A DNA stretch of 64,000 nucleotides from Steroidobacteraceae bacterium (GTDB taxonomy: Bacteria; Pseudomonadota; Gammaproteobacteria; Steroidobacterales; Steroidobacteraceae). Location of the stretch: the NCBI GenBank assembly GCA_019187185.1, contig JABAQU010000015.1:169665-233664 (forward strand), read 5' to 3'. A program made the position numbers and the translations under genes. Positions 36,456 to 45,834 of this stretch are shown in pieces; the stretch's first letter is position 1, and the number at the start of each line of letters is the position of its first letter. The notes under the pieces are model-generated. The model worked only from the letters and a program-made list of their open reading frames with translations. It was not told the DNA's origin and ran no database searches.

Positions 36456-38137
36456 AGAAACCGAGCCCGAAGCAGGTCGATCCGCGCCCCTGGTCACGCC
36501 TCGTCGTCGACGGCCCGAAGCAGGCCCCGTCCCGCGCCATGCTGCGCGCAGTCGGGTTCGAGGACGCGGATTTCGTGAAGCCGCAGATCGGCATCGCCTC
36601 GACCTGGGCGAATGTCACGCCGTGCAACATGCACATCGGCACGCTCGCGCAACACGCAGCGGCGGGCGCGGATGCCGCGGGCGGCAAGAGTGTCATCTTC
36701 AACACGATCACCGTGTCGGACGGCATCTCGATGGGCTCACCGGGCATGCGCTATTCGCTCGTGTCGCGCGAGGTGATCGCCGACTCGATCGAAACGGTGG
36801 TCGGTGCCGAGGGCTTCGACGGGTTCGTCGCGATCGGCGGCTGCGACAAGAACATGCCCGGTTGCGCGATGGCGATCGCGCGGCTCGACCGCCCTGCGGT
36901 GTTCGTTTACGGCGGCACGATCTGCCCCGGCGAGAAGCGGCGCGACATTGTCTCGGTGTTCGAGGCCGTCGGCGGGCATGCCGCCGGCACCGTCAGCGAC
37001 GCCAAGCTCGCCGAAATCGAGCGCACCGCGATTCCCGGCGCCGGCAGCTGCGGCGGGATGTACACGGCGAACACGATGGCCTCCGCGATCGAGGCGCTCG
37101 GCCTGTCGTTGCCGGGCAGTTCAGCCCAGGAAGCGGTCGGCGGCACCAAGCAGGACGACTGCCGGCGTGCCGGCGAAGCGGTGGTGCGGATGACGAAGGA
37201 CGGGCTGCGCCCGTCGCATATCCTCACGCGCAAGGCGTTCGAGAACGCGATCACGGTGGTCATTGCGCTCTGCGGCTCGACGAACGCCGTGTTGCACCTG
37301 CTGGCCGTCGCACGTGCAGCACGCGTGCGGCTGACACTGAGCGATTTCACCCGCATCGGGCGCCGGGTCCCGGTGCTGGCCGATTTGCGCCCGAGCGGCC
37401 GCTACCTCATGTCGGAGTTGATCGCGATCGGCGGCATCCAGCCACTGATGAAGCGCCTGCTCGAAGCGGGCCTGCTGCACGGGGAGTGCCTCACGGTAAC
37501 GGGCAGGACGCTCGCCGAGAACCTGGCCGGGGTGCCGGATTACCCGCCGGGGCAGGACATCGTCCGGCCGTTTGCCGATCCGATCAAGAAGGACAGTCAT
37601 CTCGTCGTGCTGTACGGCAACTGCGCGCCGGAAGGCGCCGTCGCCAAGATCACCGGCAAGGAAGGCCTGCGGTTCACGGGGCGCGCGCGCGTATTCGACG
37701 GCGAGGAGGCGGCGACGCGGGCCATTCTCGGCGGCCGGGTCAAGGCGGGCGATGTGGTGGTCATACGCCACGAGGGTCCGCGCGGGGGGCCCGGCATGCG
37801 GGAAATGTTGAGTCCGACCGGGGCCATCATGGGGCGCGGCCTCGGCGACAAGGTGGCGCTGATCACCGACGGGCGCTTTTCGGGCGGCAGCCACGGCTTC
37901 GTCGTGGGGCACGTCTCGCCGGAGGCGGCGGTCGGCGGGCCGCTCGCGCTGCTGCGCAGCGGCGACCGGATCACGATTGATGCAGTGGCACGCAGCATCG
38001 ACGCGGACGTGACGCGCGCCGAATGGGCGCGACGGCGCCGCGCGTGGAAGCCGCGCAAACCGTATGCGACGGCCGGCGTGCTCGCCAAGTACGCACGCGT
38101 CGTGAGCAGTGCATCGGAAGGGGCAATCACCGATTGA
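36452..38137 (+). CDS. ilvD: Dihydroxy-acid dehydratase
   Basis: IlvD dehydrates the dihydroxy acids made by IlvC in isoleucine and valine synthesis. The 561-residue protein shows the iron-sulfur and metal site motifs [34 protein letters not shown], then [34 protein letters not shown] and [21 protein letters not shown]. It is read from the transporter operon (ATGA overlap), divergent from its pathway partner ilvC, and therefore not under the leader-peptide attenuator. A 7 bp hairpin CACCGAT/ATCGGTG (38128-38145) spans the stop codon. Confidence 0.95.
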   Translation: MKKPSPKQVDPRPWSRLVVDGPKQAPSRAMLRAVGFEDADFVKPQIGIASTWANVTPCNMHIGTLAQHAAAGADAAGGKSVIFNTITVSDGISMGSPGMRYSLVSREVIADSIETVVGAEGFDGFVAIGGCDKNMPGCAMAIARLDRPAVFVYGGTICPGEKRRDIVSVFEAVGGHAAGTVSDAKLAEIERTAIPGAGSCGGMYTANTMASAIEALGLSLPGSSAQEAVGGTKQDDCRRAGEAVVRMTKDGLRPSHILTRKAFENAITVVIALCGSTNAVLHLLAVARAARVRLTLSDFTRIGRRVPVLADLRPSGRYLMSELIAIGGIQPLMKRLLEAGLLHGECLTVTGRTLAENLAGVPDYPPGQDIVRPFADPIKKDSHLVVLYGNCAPEGAVAKITGKEGLRFTGRARVFDGEEAATRAILGGRVKAGDVVVIRHEGPRGGPGMREMLSPTGAIMGRGLGDKVALITDGRFSGGSHGFVVGHVSPEAAVGGPLALLRSGDRITIDAVARSIDADVTRAEWARRRRAWKPRKPYATAGVLAKYARVVSSASEGAITD

Positions 38138-38184
38138 TATCGGTGAATCGACCCCGTGGGCGCTCGTCGTGCGTTAGCGGGAAG

Positions 38185-38213
38185 TTGTAAGCCGCAAAGC
38201 CAGCGGTTACAGT
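38185..38213 (+). promoter_or_regulatory. Probable promoter of the tonB operon
   Basis: TTGTAA (38185-38190) and TACAGT (38208-38213) are 17 bases apart, about 205 bases before tonB. The 280 bp gap between ilvD and tonB otherwise holds the CCCCC-TT-GGGGG stem near 38216-38228 and the dyad at 38384; no other gene is apparent there. Confidence 0.45.
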
Positions 38214-38383
38214 GACCCCCCCTTGGGGGATGACATTTCAGGAGTCGGGCGCGGCCGGGATCGCGAGGCTGAACCCACACTCCGGGAAGGGCGCCGGGAA
38301 GCGCCATCGGGTGGATGGATCGGTGAGGGTTGCGCGAATCGGGGCGACGCAGTCGGCGTACCGCGCTCGCGAAGCAGCATCGG

Positions 38384-38395
38384 TTGTCCGGACAA
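38384..38395. promoter_or_regulatory. 12-bp perfect palindrome upstream of tonB
   Basis: TTGTCCGGACAA is a perfect inverted repeat 22 bases before the tonB ATG. It may be an operator or simply chance. It does not resemble a Fur box, which would be AT-rich. Confidence 0.35.
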
Positions 38396-38417
38396 TCAAC
38401 CGCGACCACGAGTAAAC

Positions 38418-39050
38418 ATGGCCGCCTACGCACACGAATCGACCTTCGTACCACGACGCATCGTCGTGTTCATGTTTATCGTCGCCTTGCACATCGCCTT
38501 GATCTGGGCGCTGGCCAACGGCCTTGCGCGCAAGGTCGTGGAGGTGCTCGCGCCTCCGATCCAGACCGACATCATCGAGGAAGTGAAGCAGGACGAACCG
38601 CCGCCGCCGCCGCCGCCGCCGGAGATGGAGCGTCCGCCGGTCGAGGTGCCGCCGCCGGAAGTGAACATCCAGATCCCGGTCGATACCTCGACGTCGACCG
38701 CGATCACCGACGTCACCGACCGGCCGGTGCCGATGGCGCCGCCGCCCGTGCACCGCGCTGTGCGCGTGGCGCCGAAGCTCGATGTGCGACGCTCGCCCTC
38801 GACCGACGACTACTATCCGCCTGCGTCGCGCCGCGCCGAGGAAGAGGGTGTCACGACGATCCATGCCTGTGTCTCGCCGGACGGCCGCACGGCCGGCCAG
38901 CCGACCGTGACCAAGAGTTCGGGCCACGAGCGGCTCGACGAGGCGGCGGTCAAGTGGGCGTCCCGTGCCCGCTGGAGCCCGGGCACCGAAGACGGCAAGC
39001 CGATCGAGAGCTGCCAACAGTTCAACGTTCGTTTCAAACTGACCAATTGA
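38418..39050 (+). CDS. tonB: TonB energy transducer
   Basis: The 210-residue protein has a short cytoplasmic start, one transmembrane helix (about 16-36, VVFMFIVALHIALIWALANG), a proline-rich rod beginning EEVKQDEPPPPPPPPEMERPP, and a C-terminal TonB domain (about 125-210) with VSPDGRTAGQPTVTKSSGHERLDEAAV split across the usual strands. It passes the proton-motive energy of ExbB/ExbD to outer-membrane receptors. The ATG at 38418 was chosen because upstream sequence in the same frame is not TonB-like. It is the first gene of a five-gene operon. No TonB-dependent receptor lies in the window. Confidence 0.93.
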   Translation: MAAYAHESTFVPRRIVVFMFIVALHIALIWALANGLARKVVEVLAPPIQTDIIEEVKQDEPPPPPPPPEMERPPVEVPPPEVNIQIPVDTSTSTAITDVTDRPVPMAPPPVHRAVRVAPKLDVRRSPSTDDYYPPASRRAEEEGVTTIHACVSPDGRTAGQPTVTKSSGHERLDEAAVKWASRARWSPGTEDGKPIESCQQFNVRFKLTN

Positions 39051-39071
39051 TCATCGATCCTTGAGGAATCT

Positions 39072-39809
39072 ATGGAAAATCAAGCCACCGCTGTCGTTGA
39101 AAACCCGTACGGCCTCGCCGCGCTCTGGGCGCAGGGCGACTGGGTTGCCAAGGGCACGCTCATCGTCCTCGCACTGATGTCCCTCGGCTCCTGGTACATC
39201 ATGCTCACGAAGGTCTGGGACCAGGCGAAGCTGCGCCGCTCGGCGCGGGTCGTCGAAAAGCAGTTCTGGACTGCGCCGTCGATCAAGGACGGTGTCGAGC
39301 GCCTCAAGAAGGGCGATGACTTCCGCAACATCGCGGAAGACGGCCTGCGCGCCACGTCGCACCACGAGGGCCGCCTGACCGACCGCATCGATCTCCACGA
39401 GTGGATCACGATGTCGCTCACGCGCGCGGTCGACGTCGTCAACGGCAAGCTGCAGTCAGGCCTCTGGTTCCTCGCGACCACCGGCTCCGCCGCACCGTTC
39501 GTCGGCCTCTTCGGCACGGTGTGGGGCATCTACCACGCGCTGATCGCGATCGGCATCGCCGGCCAGGCGAGCATCGACAAGGTCGCGGGCCCGGTCGGTG
39601 AAGCGCTCATCATGACAGCCATCGGCCTGTTCGTCGCGGTGCCCGCGGTGATGGGTTACAACTGGCTGCTCCGCCGCAACAAGGGCCTGCAGGATGGCCT
39701 CAAGAATTTCTCTGCGGACCTGCACGCCTACCTCGTCGGCGGTGCGCGCATGGCCGGTGATGGCGGCGCCGCGCGGGCAAATGCTCCTGCGGCGGCCGTG
39801 CGCAAGTAA
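39072..39809 (+). CDS. exbB: ExbB/MotA/TolQ-family proton channel protein
   Basis: The 245-residue protein has the ExbB layout: a first helix (about 22-45), a cytoplasmic loop, and two later helices around FLATTGSAAPFVGLFGTVWGI and ALIMTAIGLFVAVPAVMGYNW, which contain the conserved Thr/Gly residues lining the proton path. It forms the pentameric channel that with ExbD drives TonB. A GAGGA ribosome site precedes the ATG by 5 bases, and 21 bases separate it from tonB. Confidence 0.95.
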   Translation: MENQATAVVENPYGLAALWAQGDWVAKGTLIVLALMSLGSWYIMLTKVWDQAKLRRSARVVEKQFWTAPSIKDGVERLKKGDDFRNIAEDGLRATSHHEGRLTDRIDLHEWITMSLTRAVDVVNGKLQSGLWFLATTGSAAPFVGLFGTVWGIYHALIAIGIAGQASIDKVAGPVGEALIMTAIGLFVAVPAVMGYNWLLRRNKGLQDGLKNFSADLHAYLVGGARMAGDGGAARANAPAAAVRK

Positions 39810-39820
39810 GGTAGATACGC

Positions 39821-40255
39821 ATGGCCATGAGTGTCGGATCGGGCTCGCCGGGCGACGAACCGAAGGCGATGTCGGACATCAACACCACGCCCCTCGTGGA
39901 CGTGATGCTGGTGCTGCTCATCATCTTCCTGATCACGATTCCGGTGATCACGAAGACGGTGCCGGTCGAGTTGCCGAAGGCGACCAACATCGCAACGCAG
40001 ACGAAGCCGGAGAACATCACCATCGCGATCGACGCGGCGGGCAATGTCTACTGGAACAACGGCAAGGTCGCCAATCGCCAGGCCCTGCTCGATTTCGTCA
40101 AGGCGGCGGCGGTGCAGGTGCCCCAGCCGGAAATCCACATCCGCGGAGATCGCAACGCGCGCTACGAAGCGGTGGGGCGCGTGATGTACACGATCCAGCG
40201 GGGTGGCGTGGTCAAGGTGGGGTTCATCACCGAGCCCGATCGCGGCACGCGTTGA
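39821..40255 (+). CDS. exbD: ExbD/TolR-family biopolymer transport protein (first copy)
   Basis: The 144-residue product has a cytoplasmic start ending MSDINTTPLVDVMLVLLIIF, where the Asp in VDVMLVL is the protonatable residue of the single transmembrane helix, then a periplasmic domain. It pairs with ExbB. It is followed 13 bases later by a second exbD, an arrangement seen in several Xanthomonadales-like TonB systems, where one ExbD is essential for iron uptake and the other has a specialised role. Confidence 0.93.
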   Translation: MAMSVGSGSPGDEPKAMSDINTTPLVDVMLVLLIIFLITIPVITKTVPVELPKATNIATQTKPENITIAIDAAGNVYWNNGKVANRQALLDFVKAAAVQVPQPEIHIRGDRNARYEAVGRVMYTIQRGGVVKVGFITEPDRGTR

Positions 40256-40268
40256 GGAGAAGTCTGAC

Positions 40269-40703
40269 ATGTCCATGAGTGTGAGCGGTGATGGCGGCGG
40301 CGACGACGAACCGATGGTGGAGATGAACACCACGCCGCTGATCGACGTCATGCTGGTGCTGCTGATCATGTTCATCATCACGATTCCCGTGATGACCCAT
40401 GCGGTGAAGCTCGACATGCCGCGGCCGACCGACGCGCCTCCGCCCCCGGTACCGCCCGAAGTGGTCGACATCGAGATCGACTTCGACGGCACGATCGTGT
40501 GGAACGGGCAGGTCGTGCCGAGCCTGCAGGTGCTCGAGAGTTACTTCAGGCAGGAAGCGCAGAAGGATCCGCAGCCGGAACTGCACCTGCGGCCCGACGC
40601 GCGCGCGCGTTACGATGTGGTTGCCAAGGTGCTGGCTGCGGCGCAACACAATCGGATGCAGAAGATCGGCTTCGTCAACACGGCGGAGTTCCGCGACGAT
40701 TGA
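40269..40703 (+). CDS. exbD2: ExbD/TolR-family biopolymer transport protein (second copy)
   Basis: A 144-residue paralogue of the preceding gene, with MNTTPLIDVMLVLLIMFIITI carrying the membrane Asp and a periplasmic part of the same size. A PPPPVPP linker follows the helix, absent from the first copy. A GAGGAG-type site precedes the ATG. It ends about 100 bases before the TPR gene, with a hairpin between. Confidence 0.92.
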   Translation: MSMSVSGDGGGDDEPMVEMNTTPLIDVMLVLLIMFIITIPVMTHAVKLDMPRPTDAPPPPVPPEVVDIEIDFDGTIVWNGQVVPSLQVLESYFRQEAQKDPQPELHLRPDARARYDVVAKVLAAAQHNRMQKIGFVNTAEFRDD

Positions 40704-40759
40704 GCCTGGCGCGCCCGGGCGCCGGTTCATCTTGCGTTCATCCGCCCCGTGAGAATGTG

Positions 40760-40781
40760 ACCCCGTGGCCCACCACGGGGT
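40760..40781 (+). terminator. Intercistronic hairpin between exbD2 and the TPR gene
   Basis: ACCCCGTGG (40760-40768) and CCACGGGGT (40773-40781) form a perfect 9-bp stem with a CCCA loop, lying 24 bases before the TPR start. Only a broken T-stretch follows, so it is more likely a message-stability or partial-termination element than a full terminator. Confidence 0.5.
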
Positions 40782-40805
40782 TGCCCATTTCGACCAGAGG
40801 ACACC

Positions 40806-42047
40806 ATGAGGAAGACATCGAGTCTCGCATCGTTACTGGCCATGGCGGTCGTCGCCATCGGTGCAGTCGGCGTCACGGGCGTGGCGCTCGCCGACCAGGC
40901 CAAGGGCCCGACCGTCAGCAAGGCACTCGCGAAGCCGCTCAAGGCTGCGCAGGAGGCGCTCGGCAAGAAGGACTGGCAGGGCGCGCTCGCGAAGCTCGCG
41001 GAGGCAGATGCCGTCTCCGGCAAGAGCGCGTATGACCAGCACCTGATCGCGGAAATGCGGGGCTTCGCGTACGTGCGGCTCGGCAACTATGCCGAGGCTG
41101 CGAAGAACCTCGAGGCGGGCCTCAATTCAGGCTTCCTCGCGCAGGAAGACATCCCGACCCGCGTGCGGGCGCTGTCCCAGATCTACTACCAGACGAAAAA
41201 CTACGGCAAGGCGATCGAGTACGGCAACCGCGCCATCAAGGGCGGTTTCGCGGACGACGACATCTACACGCTGGTCGGTCAGGCTTATTACGTCCAGGGC
41301 GACTACAAGGGCGCCCTGAAATTCATCGACAATTACGTCGACGCCCAGGTGCGCCGCGGCCAGACGCCGAAGAAGCAGTACCTCGAGCTGATCCTCTCCT
41401 CGTGCGTGAAGCTGAAGGACGACAACTGCACGACGAGCGCCCTCGAACGGCTCGTGAAGTACTACCCGTCGCCCGAGTACTGGAAGAACATCATGTACTC
41501 GCTGTTCCGGGCGCCGGACAGCGGTGACAAGGTGCTGCTGAACACCTTCCGCCTCGCGGCCGACGTGGACGCGCTGACGCGCGGCGAGGAATACACGGAG
41601 ATGGCCCAGCTCGCGATCGAACAGGGCACGCCCGGCGAGGCGGTCAGCATCCTCGAGAAGGCGTTCGCGAAGAATATGTTCACCGAGCAGCGCGACAAGG
41701 ACAAGAACCAGCGCCTGCTCGACGCGGCGAAGAAGTCAGCGGCGGCTGACCAGGCCGGACTCGCCAAGCTGGCGGCCGATGCCGCCAGTGCAAAAACAGG
41801 CGGGGCGGACATCGGTCTCGGCAAGGGTTACCTGAGCTACGGTCAATACGACAAGGCTGCGGCCGCGTTCCAGCGCGGCGTCAGCAAGGGCGGTCTCTCC
41901 GACAGCGGGGAGGCGCAGCTGCTGCTCGGCATCGCCCAGCTGAAGAGCGGCAACAAGGCCGACGCGCTGAAGTCGTTCGCGGCGCTCAAGGACGACAAGA
42001 AGTACGCGCGTCTCGCGGGCCTGTGGGCCATTCACGCGCAAGGGTGA
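40806..42047 (+). CDS. Secreted TPR-repeat protein of the TonB operon
   Basis: The 413-residue protein has a signal peptide (about 1-29, ending near ALA) and several tetratricopeptide-like repeats (for example LAEADAVSG, GFAYVRLGNYAEAAKNLEAGL, ALSQIYYQTKNYGKAIEYGNRA, GQAYYVQGDYKGAL, and a C-terminal KGYLSYGQYDKAAAAFQRG). It is therefore periplasmic and probably scaffolds the energy-transduction complex. TPR proteins accompany TonB-ExbB-ExbD-ExbD sets in other gammaproteobacteria. The ATG at 40806 has AGAGGACACC upstream. It is the last gene before a strong terminator. Confidence 0.88.
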   Translation: MRKTSSLASLLAMAVVAIGAVGVTGVALADQAKGPTVSKALAKPLKAAQEALGKKDWQGALAKLAEADAVSGKSAYDQHLIAEMRGFAYVRLGNYAEAAKNLEAGLNSGFLAQEDIPTRVRALSQIYYQTKNYGKAIEYGNRAIKGGFADDDIYTLVGQAYYVQGDYKGALKFIDNYVDAQVRRGQTPKKQYLELILSSCVKLKDDNCTTSALERLVKYYPSPEYWKNIMYSLFRAPDSGDKVLLNTFRLAADVDALTRGEEYTEMAQLAIEQGTPGEAVSILEKAFAKNMFTEQRDKDKNQRLLDAAKKSAAADQAGLAKLAADAASAKTGGADIGLGKGYLSYGQYDKAAAAFQRGVSKGGLSDSGEAQLLLGIAQLKSGNKADALKSFAALKDDKKYARLAGLWAIHAQG

Positions 42048-42100
42048 AGAAGGGCCTGCGCGACTCACGGCCGATAGCAGACGGCTGATGGCCAGAGGAG

Positions 42101-42136
42101 ACGGCCGGCGGGGTACCCCGCCGGCCGTTTTGTTTT
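42101..42136 (+). terminator. Strong intrinsic terminator of the tonB operon
   Basis: ACGGCCGGCGGGG (42101-42113) pairs perfectly with CCCCGCCGGCCGT (42116-42128) around a short loop and is followed by TTTTGTTTT. The stem also overlaps an adjacent GTTTTG-GCGGCA-CAAAAC dyad (42132-42149). Confidence 0.92.
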
Positions 42137-42155
42137 GGCGGCACAAAACTGCGAA

Positions 42156-42167
42156 ACTGCATGCAGT
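42156..42167. promoter_or_regulatory. 12-bp palindrome upstream of cphB
   Basis: ACTGCATGCAGT is a perfect inverted repeat 28 bases before the cphB ATG, directly after the terminator dyad. It could be an operator for the cyanophycin operon. No convincing -35/-10 pair was recognised in the 58 bases between the terminator and cphB. Confidence 0.4.
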
Positions 42168-42194
42168 GGTTGCGGGCCGGGGGGCAACGAGCGG

Positions 42195-43034
42195 ATGCCG
42201 AGCAGGGTACCAGCGGGGGAGACGCGCGGCTGGATCGTTCCGATCGGCGGCGCCGAGAACAAGGAAAACGATCGGCGCATCCTGGCGCGCTTCGTCGCGG
42301 TATCGGGCGGTGATGCGGCCGATATCGTCGTGATCCCGACTGCGAGCCGGCTGCACGAAACGGGTGCGCGCTACGAGCGGCTCTTCGGCGAACTCGGTGC
42401 CGCGCGCGTGGCCGTGATGGACTTCGATACGCGGCGCGACTGCCACGAAGCGGGACGCCTGCAGCGCCTCGAGGAGGCAACCGGGATTTTCTTCACGGGT
42501 GGCAACCAGTTGCGGCTGACGACTCTGCTCGGCGGCACACCCGTGGCGAAGCTGATCCGTGCGCGCAACGCGCACGGCGTGACGGTCGGCGGCACGAGCG
42601 CCGGGGCGAGCATCCTCTCGGAACACATGATCGCGTTCGGCGACGACGGCGCATCGGCCATCTCCGGCAGCGTGCGGCTCGCACCGGGGCTCGGGCTCAC
42701 GAATCGCTTCGTGATCGACCAGCACTTCCGGCAGCGCGACCGGCTCGGGCGGCTGCTCACGGCGCTCGCCTACAATCCGTTCGCCGTCGGTATCGGGCTC
42801 GACGAGGACACGGCGGCTTTCATCGGCCCCGACAACGTGCTCGAAGTCGAGGGCAGCGGCGGGGTCACGGTCGTCGATGCCTCCGAAGTGAGTTTCACGT
42901 CGATGGACATCGTCGACGAGGGTCAGCCGATCTGCATGCTCGGGCTCAAGCTGCACCTGCTGGTGGCAGGCGCGACGTACAACCTGCATACGCGGATCGC
43001 GGCGGCAGGCGCCCTGCGCCCGGACAAGGAATAG
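42195..43034 (+). CDS. cphB: Cyanophycinase
   Basis: The 279-residue peptidase S51 family member hydrolyses cyanophycin to beta-Asp-Arg dipeptides. It shows GWIVPIGGAENKEND at the start, IVVIPTAS, IFFTGGNQLRL, the nucleophile Ser135 in GGTSAGAS, and VIDQHFRQRDRLGRL. The ATG at 42195 is preceded by a GGGG-rich ribosome site; the upstream TTG 42135 lies inside the terminator. Together with cphA 4 bases downstream it allows both building and mobilising the arginine/aspartate nitrogen store. It is a cytoplasmic form, without signal peptide. Confidence 0.93.
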   Translation: MPSRVPAGETRGWIVPIGGAENKENDRRILARFVAVSGGDAADIVVIPTASRLHETGARYERLFGELGAARVAVMDFDTRRDCHEAGRLQRLEEATGIFFTGGNQLRLTTLLGGTPVAKLIRARNAHGVTVGGTSAGASILSEHMIAFGDDGASAISGSVRLAPGLGLTNRFVIDQHFRQRDRLGRLLTALAYNPFAVGIGLDEDTAAFIGPDNVLEVEGSGGVTVVDASEVSFTSMDIVDEGQPICMLGLKLHLLVAGATYNLHTRIAAAGALRPDKE

Positions 43035-43038
43035 TCCG

Positions 43039-45834
43039 GTGCGAGTGCTCGACCGTTCGGTTTACGTCGGTCCTTCGCACTATGCGCGCTTTCCGGTCAT
43101 CCGCCTCGAGCTCGATCTCGGCGAACTCGAAGCCTGGCCCACGGGTCGGCTCGGCGCCGGCTTCGTCGATGCGCTCGCTGCGGCGCTGCCGGGACTCGCG
43201 GAGCACGGTTGTTCCTATCGCGAGCCGGGCGGATTTTTCCGCCGCATGCGGGAGGGTGAGGGCACCTGGCTCGGCCACGTGCTCGAGCATGTCGCGATCG
43301 AGCTGCAGAACATCGCCGGCGAGGACGTGACGTTCGGCAAGACCCGCAGCATCGACGGACGGCCGGGTCATTACACCGTGGTGTACGAGTTCGCACAGCG
43401 CGACGAAGGCGTGGCCGCCGGTGAACTCGGCATGCGGCTGCTCGGTTCGCTGTTGCCCGCCGGACTGCGCGAGGCGGGCGCGGTTCCCGAAGGCTGGTCC
43501 TGGGCCGCGGCGCGCGACGAGTTCATCCGCTTCGCGCAGCGGCGCGCACTCGGACCTTCGACCGCCTCGCTGGTGCGGGCCGCCGAAGCGCGAGGCATAC
43601 CGTGGCTGCGGCTCAATGACCAGTCATTGGTGCAGCTGGGACACGGCCGGTACCAGCAGCGTATCCAGGCAACCGTCACGGGGCGTACGCCGCACATTGC
43701 CGTCGAGCTCGCGAGCGACAAGGAGGAAACGAACCGGATCCTCGGTTCGCTCGGCCTGCCGGTGCCGCGCCAGGAACTCGTGCAGTCGGCCGAGGCCGCG
43801 GTGCGCGCCGCGAGTCGCATCGGGTTTCCGGTAGTCACGAAGCCCTACAACGGCAATCACGGCCGCGGCATCTCGATACGCCTCACGAGCGATGCGGAAG
43901 TCGCCAGCGGCTTTGCGATCGCGCGGGAGCATTCGCGTTCGGTGATCGTCGAGACCTTCCTCGAAGGCGACGATCACCGTCTGCTGGTCGTGAACGGCGA
44001 ACTGATCGCGGCGACGCGACGCACGCCGGGTCATGTGGTCGGCGACGGCGTGCACACGGTGGCCGCGCTGATCGACCTCGTGAACCAGGATCCGCGACGC
44101 GGCGTCGGCCACGAGAAGGTGCTGACGCGCATCGAGCTCGACGCGCAGGCCGCCACGATGCTCGACCGGGCCGGGCTCACCGCGGCGTCGGTGCCGGAGG
44201 CCGGGCGCATCGTGTACCTGCGCTCGACGGCAAACCTGTCGACCGGCGGCACCGCGACGGACGTGACCGACATCATCCATCCCGACAATCGCGACATGGC
44301 CGTGCGCGCGATCCGCGCGATCGGCCTCGACGTCGGCGGCGTCGATTTCCTGTCCACGAACATCGCCGAGAGCTATCGCCGGATCGGCGGCGGCATCTGC
44401 GAGGTCAATGCGGCGCCCGGGTTTCGCATGCACGTCGCGCCGAGCGAGGGCACGCCGCGCGACGCCGCGGGGCCGGTGATCGACATGCTGTTTCCGCCCG
44501 GCACGCCGTCGCGCGTGCCGATCGCGGCGATCACCGGGACGAACGGCAAGACGACGACCGCGCGCATGCTCGCGCATGTCGCGAAGATGGCCGGGTACAC
44601 GCCGGGCCTCACGACGACGGATGGGGTCTATATCGACGGCCAGCGCACGGTGCAGGGCGACATGACGGGGCCCGTGTCGGCGCGGATGGTGCTCGCCGAC
44701 CCGCAGATCGACCTCGCGGTGCTCGAAACGGCGCGCGGCGGGCTGCTGCGTGCGGGCATGGGCGTCACCGAGATCAATGTCGGTGCGGTGCTGAACGTGC
44801 AGTCCGATCACCTCGGGCTGAAGGGCATCGACACGCTCGAGCAGCTGGCGGAAGTGAAGCGCGTCGTGATCGAGATCGCCACCGATTGCGCGGTACTGAA
44901 TGCGGACGATCCGCTGACGCTCAGGATGTCGGGCTACACGGATGCGTCGAACCTGTGCTACGTCACGATGACGCCGCAGCACAACTTCGTGCGCGAGCAT
45001 GTCCGTGCCGGCGGCCGGGCCTGCGCCCTCGAGGCCGGCGTGAATGGCCAGATGATCACGCTGTACGACAAGGGCAGCCACATTCCGCTCCTGTGGACCC
45101 ACCTGATTCCCGCGACGCTCGAGGGGCGCGCCCTGCACAACGTGCAGAACGCGATGTTCGCGGCTGCGATCGCCTTCTCGCTCGGCATCAAGCTCGACGC
45201 GATTCGCCAGGGGCTGCGCACCTTCGACAGCACGTTCTTCCAGGCGCCGGGGCGCATGAACGTCTTCGACGAGCATCCGTTCAAGGTGCTGTTCGACTAT
45301 GGTCACAATGCGCACGCGGTCGCCGCGATGGCGGATCTCGCTCGGCGACTCGATGTCGCGGGCCGGCGCATCGTCGTGGTCGCGGGTCCCGGCGATCGGC
45401 GCGACGAGGACATCGCCGCGATTGCAGGGGCGGTCGCCGGACGCTTCGATCACTACATCTGCCGGCGCGACGACCAGTTGCGCGATCGCGCGCCGGACGA
45501 GGTGCCTCGCCTGCTCGCGCGGACGCTGCGGGCGGCCGGCGTGCCCGAGGCGAGCATCACGGTCATTCCGGACGAGCAGGATGCGATCGATGCCGCGCTG
45601 CGCATGGGTGCAGCGGGCGATCTGCTGCTCATCTTCGCCGACCACCTGACCCGGTCGTGGAAGCAGATCACCAAGTTCCGGCCTGCGGGCGCCGTGGAGG
45701 CGCCGGCGGCACAGGTGCCCGCCGTGCCGGTCGCTCCGCCGCCCGTCGAGGCGGCCACGTTGCCCGTGCTTTCGCTCGAGGGCCTGATCCGGGACGAGCG
45801 CGGCATCCGCTACGCCCCGGAGGGGGAGGATTGA
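43039..45834 (+). CDS. cphA: Cyanophycin synthetase
   Basis: CphA polymerises aspartate and arginine into multi-L-arginyl-poly-L-aspartate without a ribosome. The 931-residue product has an N-terminal domain (about 1-160, VGPSHYARFPVIRLELDLG), an ATP-grasp domain (about 210-480) with LPVPRQELVQS, KPYNGNHGRGISI and GGGICEVNAAPGFRMH, and a Mur-ligase-like domain with P-loop ITGTNGKTTTARML near 497 and FDYGHNAHAV. A Pro/Ala-rich C-terminal tail of about 50 residues extends the usual form. The GTG start follows cphB by 4 bases; the stop overlaps the next gene (TTGA). No sign of degradation of either active site. Confidence 0.95.
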   Translation: MRVLDRSVYVGPSHYARFPVIRLELDLGELEAWPTGRLGAGFVDALAAALPGLAEHGCSYREPGGFFRRMREGEGTWLGHVLEHVAIELQNIAGEDVTFGKTRSIDGRPGHYTVVYEFAQRDEGVAAGELGMRLLGSLLPAGLREAGAVPEGWSWAAARDEFIRFAQRRALGPSTASLVRAAEARGIPWLRLNDQSLVQLGHGRYQQRIQATVTGRTPHIAVELASDKEETNRILGSLGLPVPRQELVQSAEAAVRAASRIGFPVVTKPYNGNHGRGISIRLTSDAEVASGFAIAREHSRSVIVETFLEGDDHRLLVVNGELIAATRRTPGHVVGDGVHTVAALIDLVNQDPRRGVGHEKVLTRIELDAQAATMLDRAGLTAASVPEAGRIVYLRSTANLSTGGTATDVTDIIHPDNRDMAVRAIRAIGLDVGGVDFLSTNIAESYRRIGGGICEVNAAPGFRMHVAPSEGTPRDAAGPVIDMLFPPGTPSRVPIAAITGTNGKTTTARMLAHVAKMAGYTPGLTTTDGVYIDGQRTVQGDMTGPVSARMVLADPQIDLAVLETARGGLLRAGMGVTEINVGAVLNVQSDHLGLKGIDTLEQLAEVKRVVIEIATDCAVLNADDPLTLRMSGYTDASNLCYVTMTPQHNFVREHVRAGGRACALEAGVNGQMITLYDKGSHIPLLWTHLIPATLEGRALHNVQNAMFAAAIAFSLGIKLDAIRQGLRTFDSTFFQAPGRMNVFDEHPFKVLFDYGHNAHAVAAMADLARRLDVAGRRIVVVAGPGDRRDEDIAAIAGAVAGRFDHYICRRDDQLRDRAPDEVPRLLARTLRAAGVPEASITVIPDEQDAIDAALRMGAAGDLLLIFADHLTRSWKQITKFRPAGAVEAPAAQVPAVPVAPPPVEAATLPVLSLEGLIRDERGIRYAPEGED

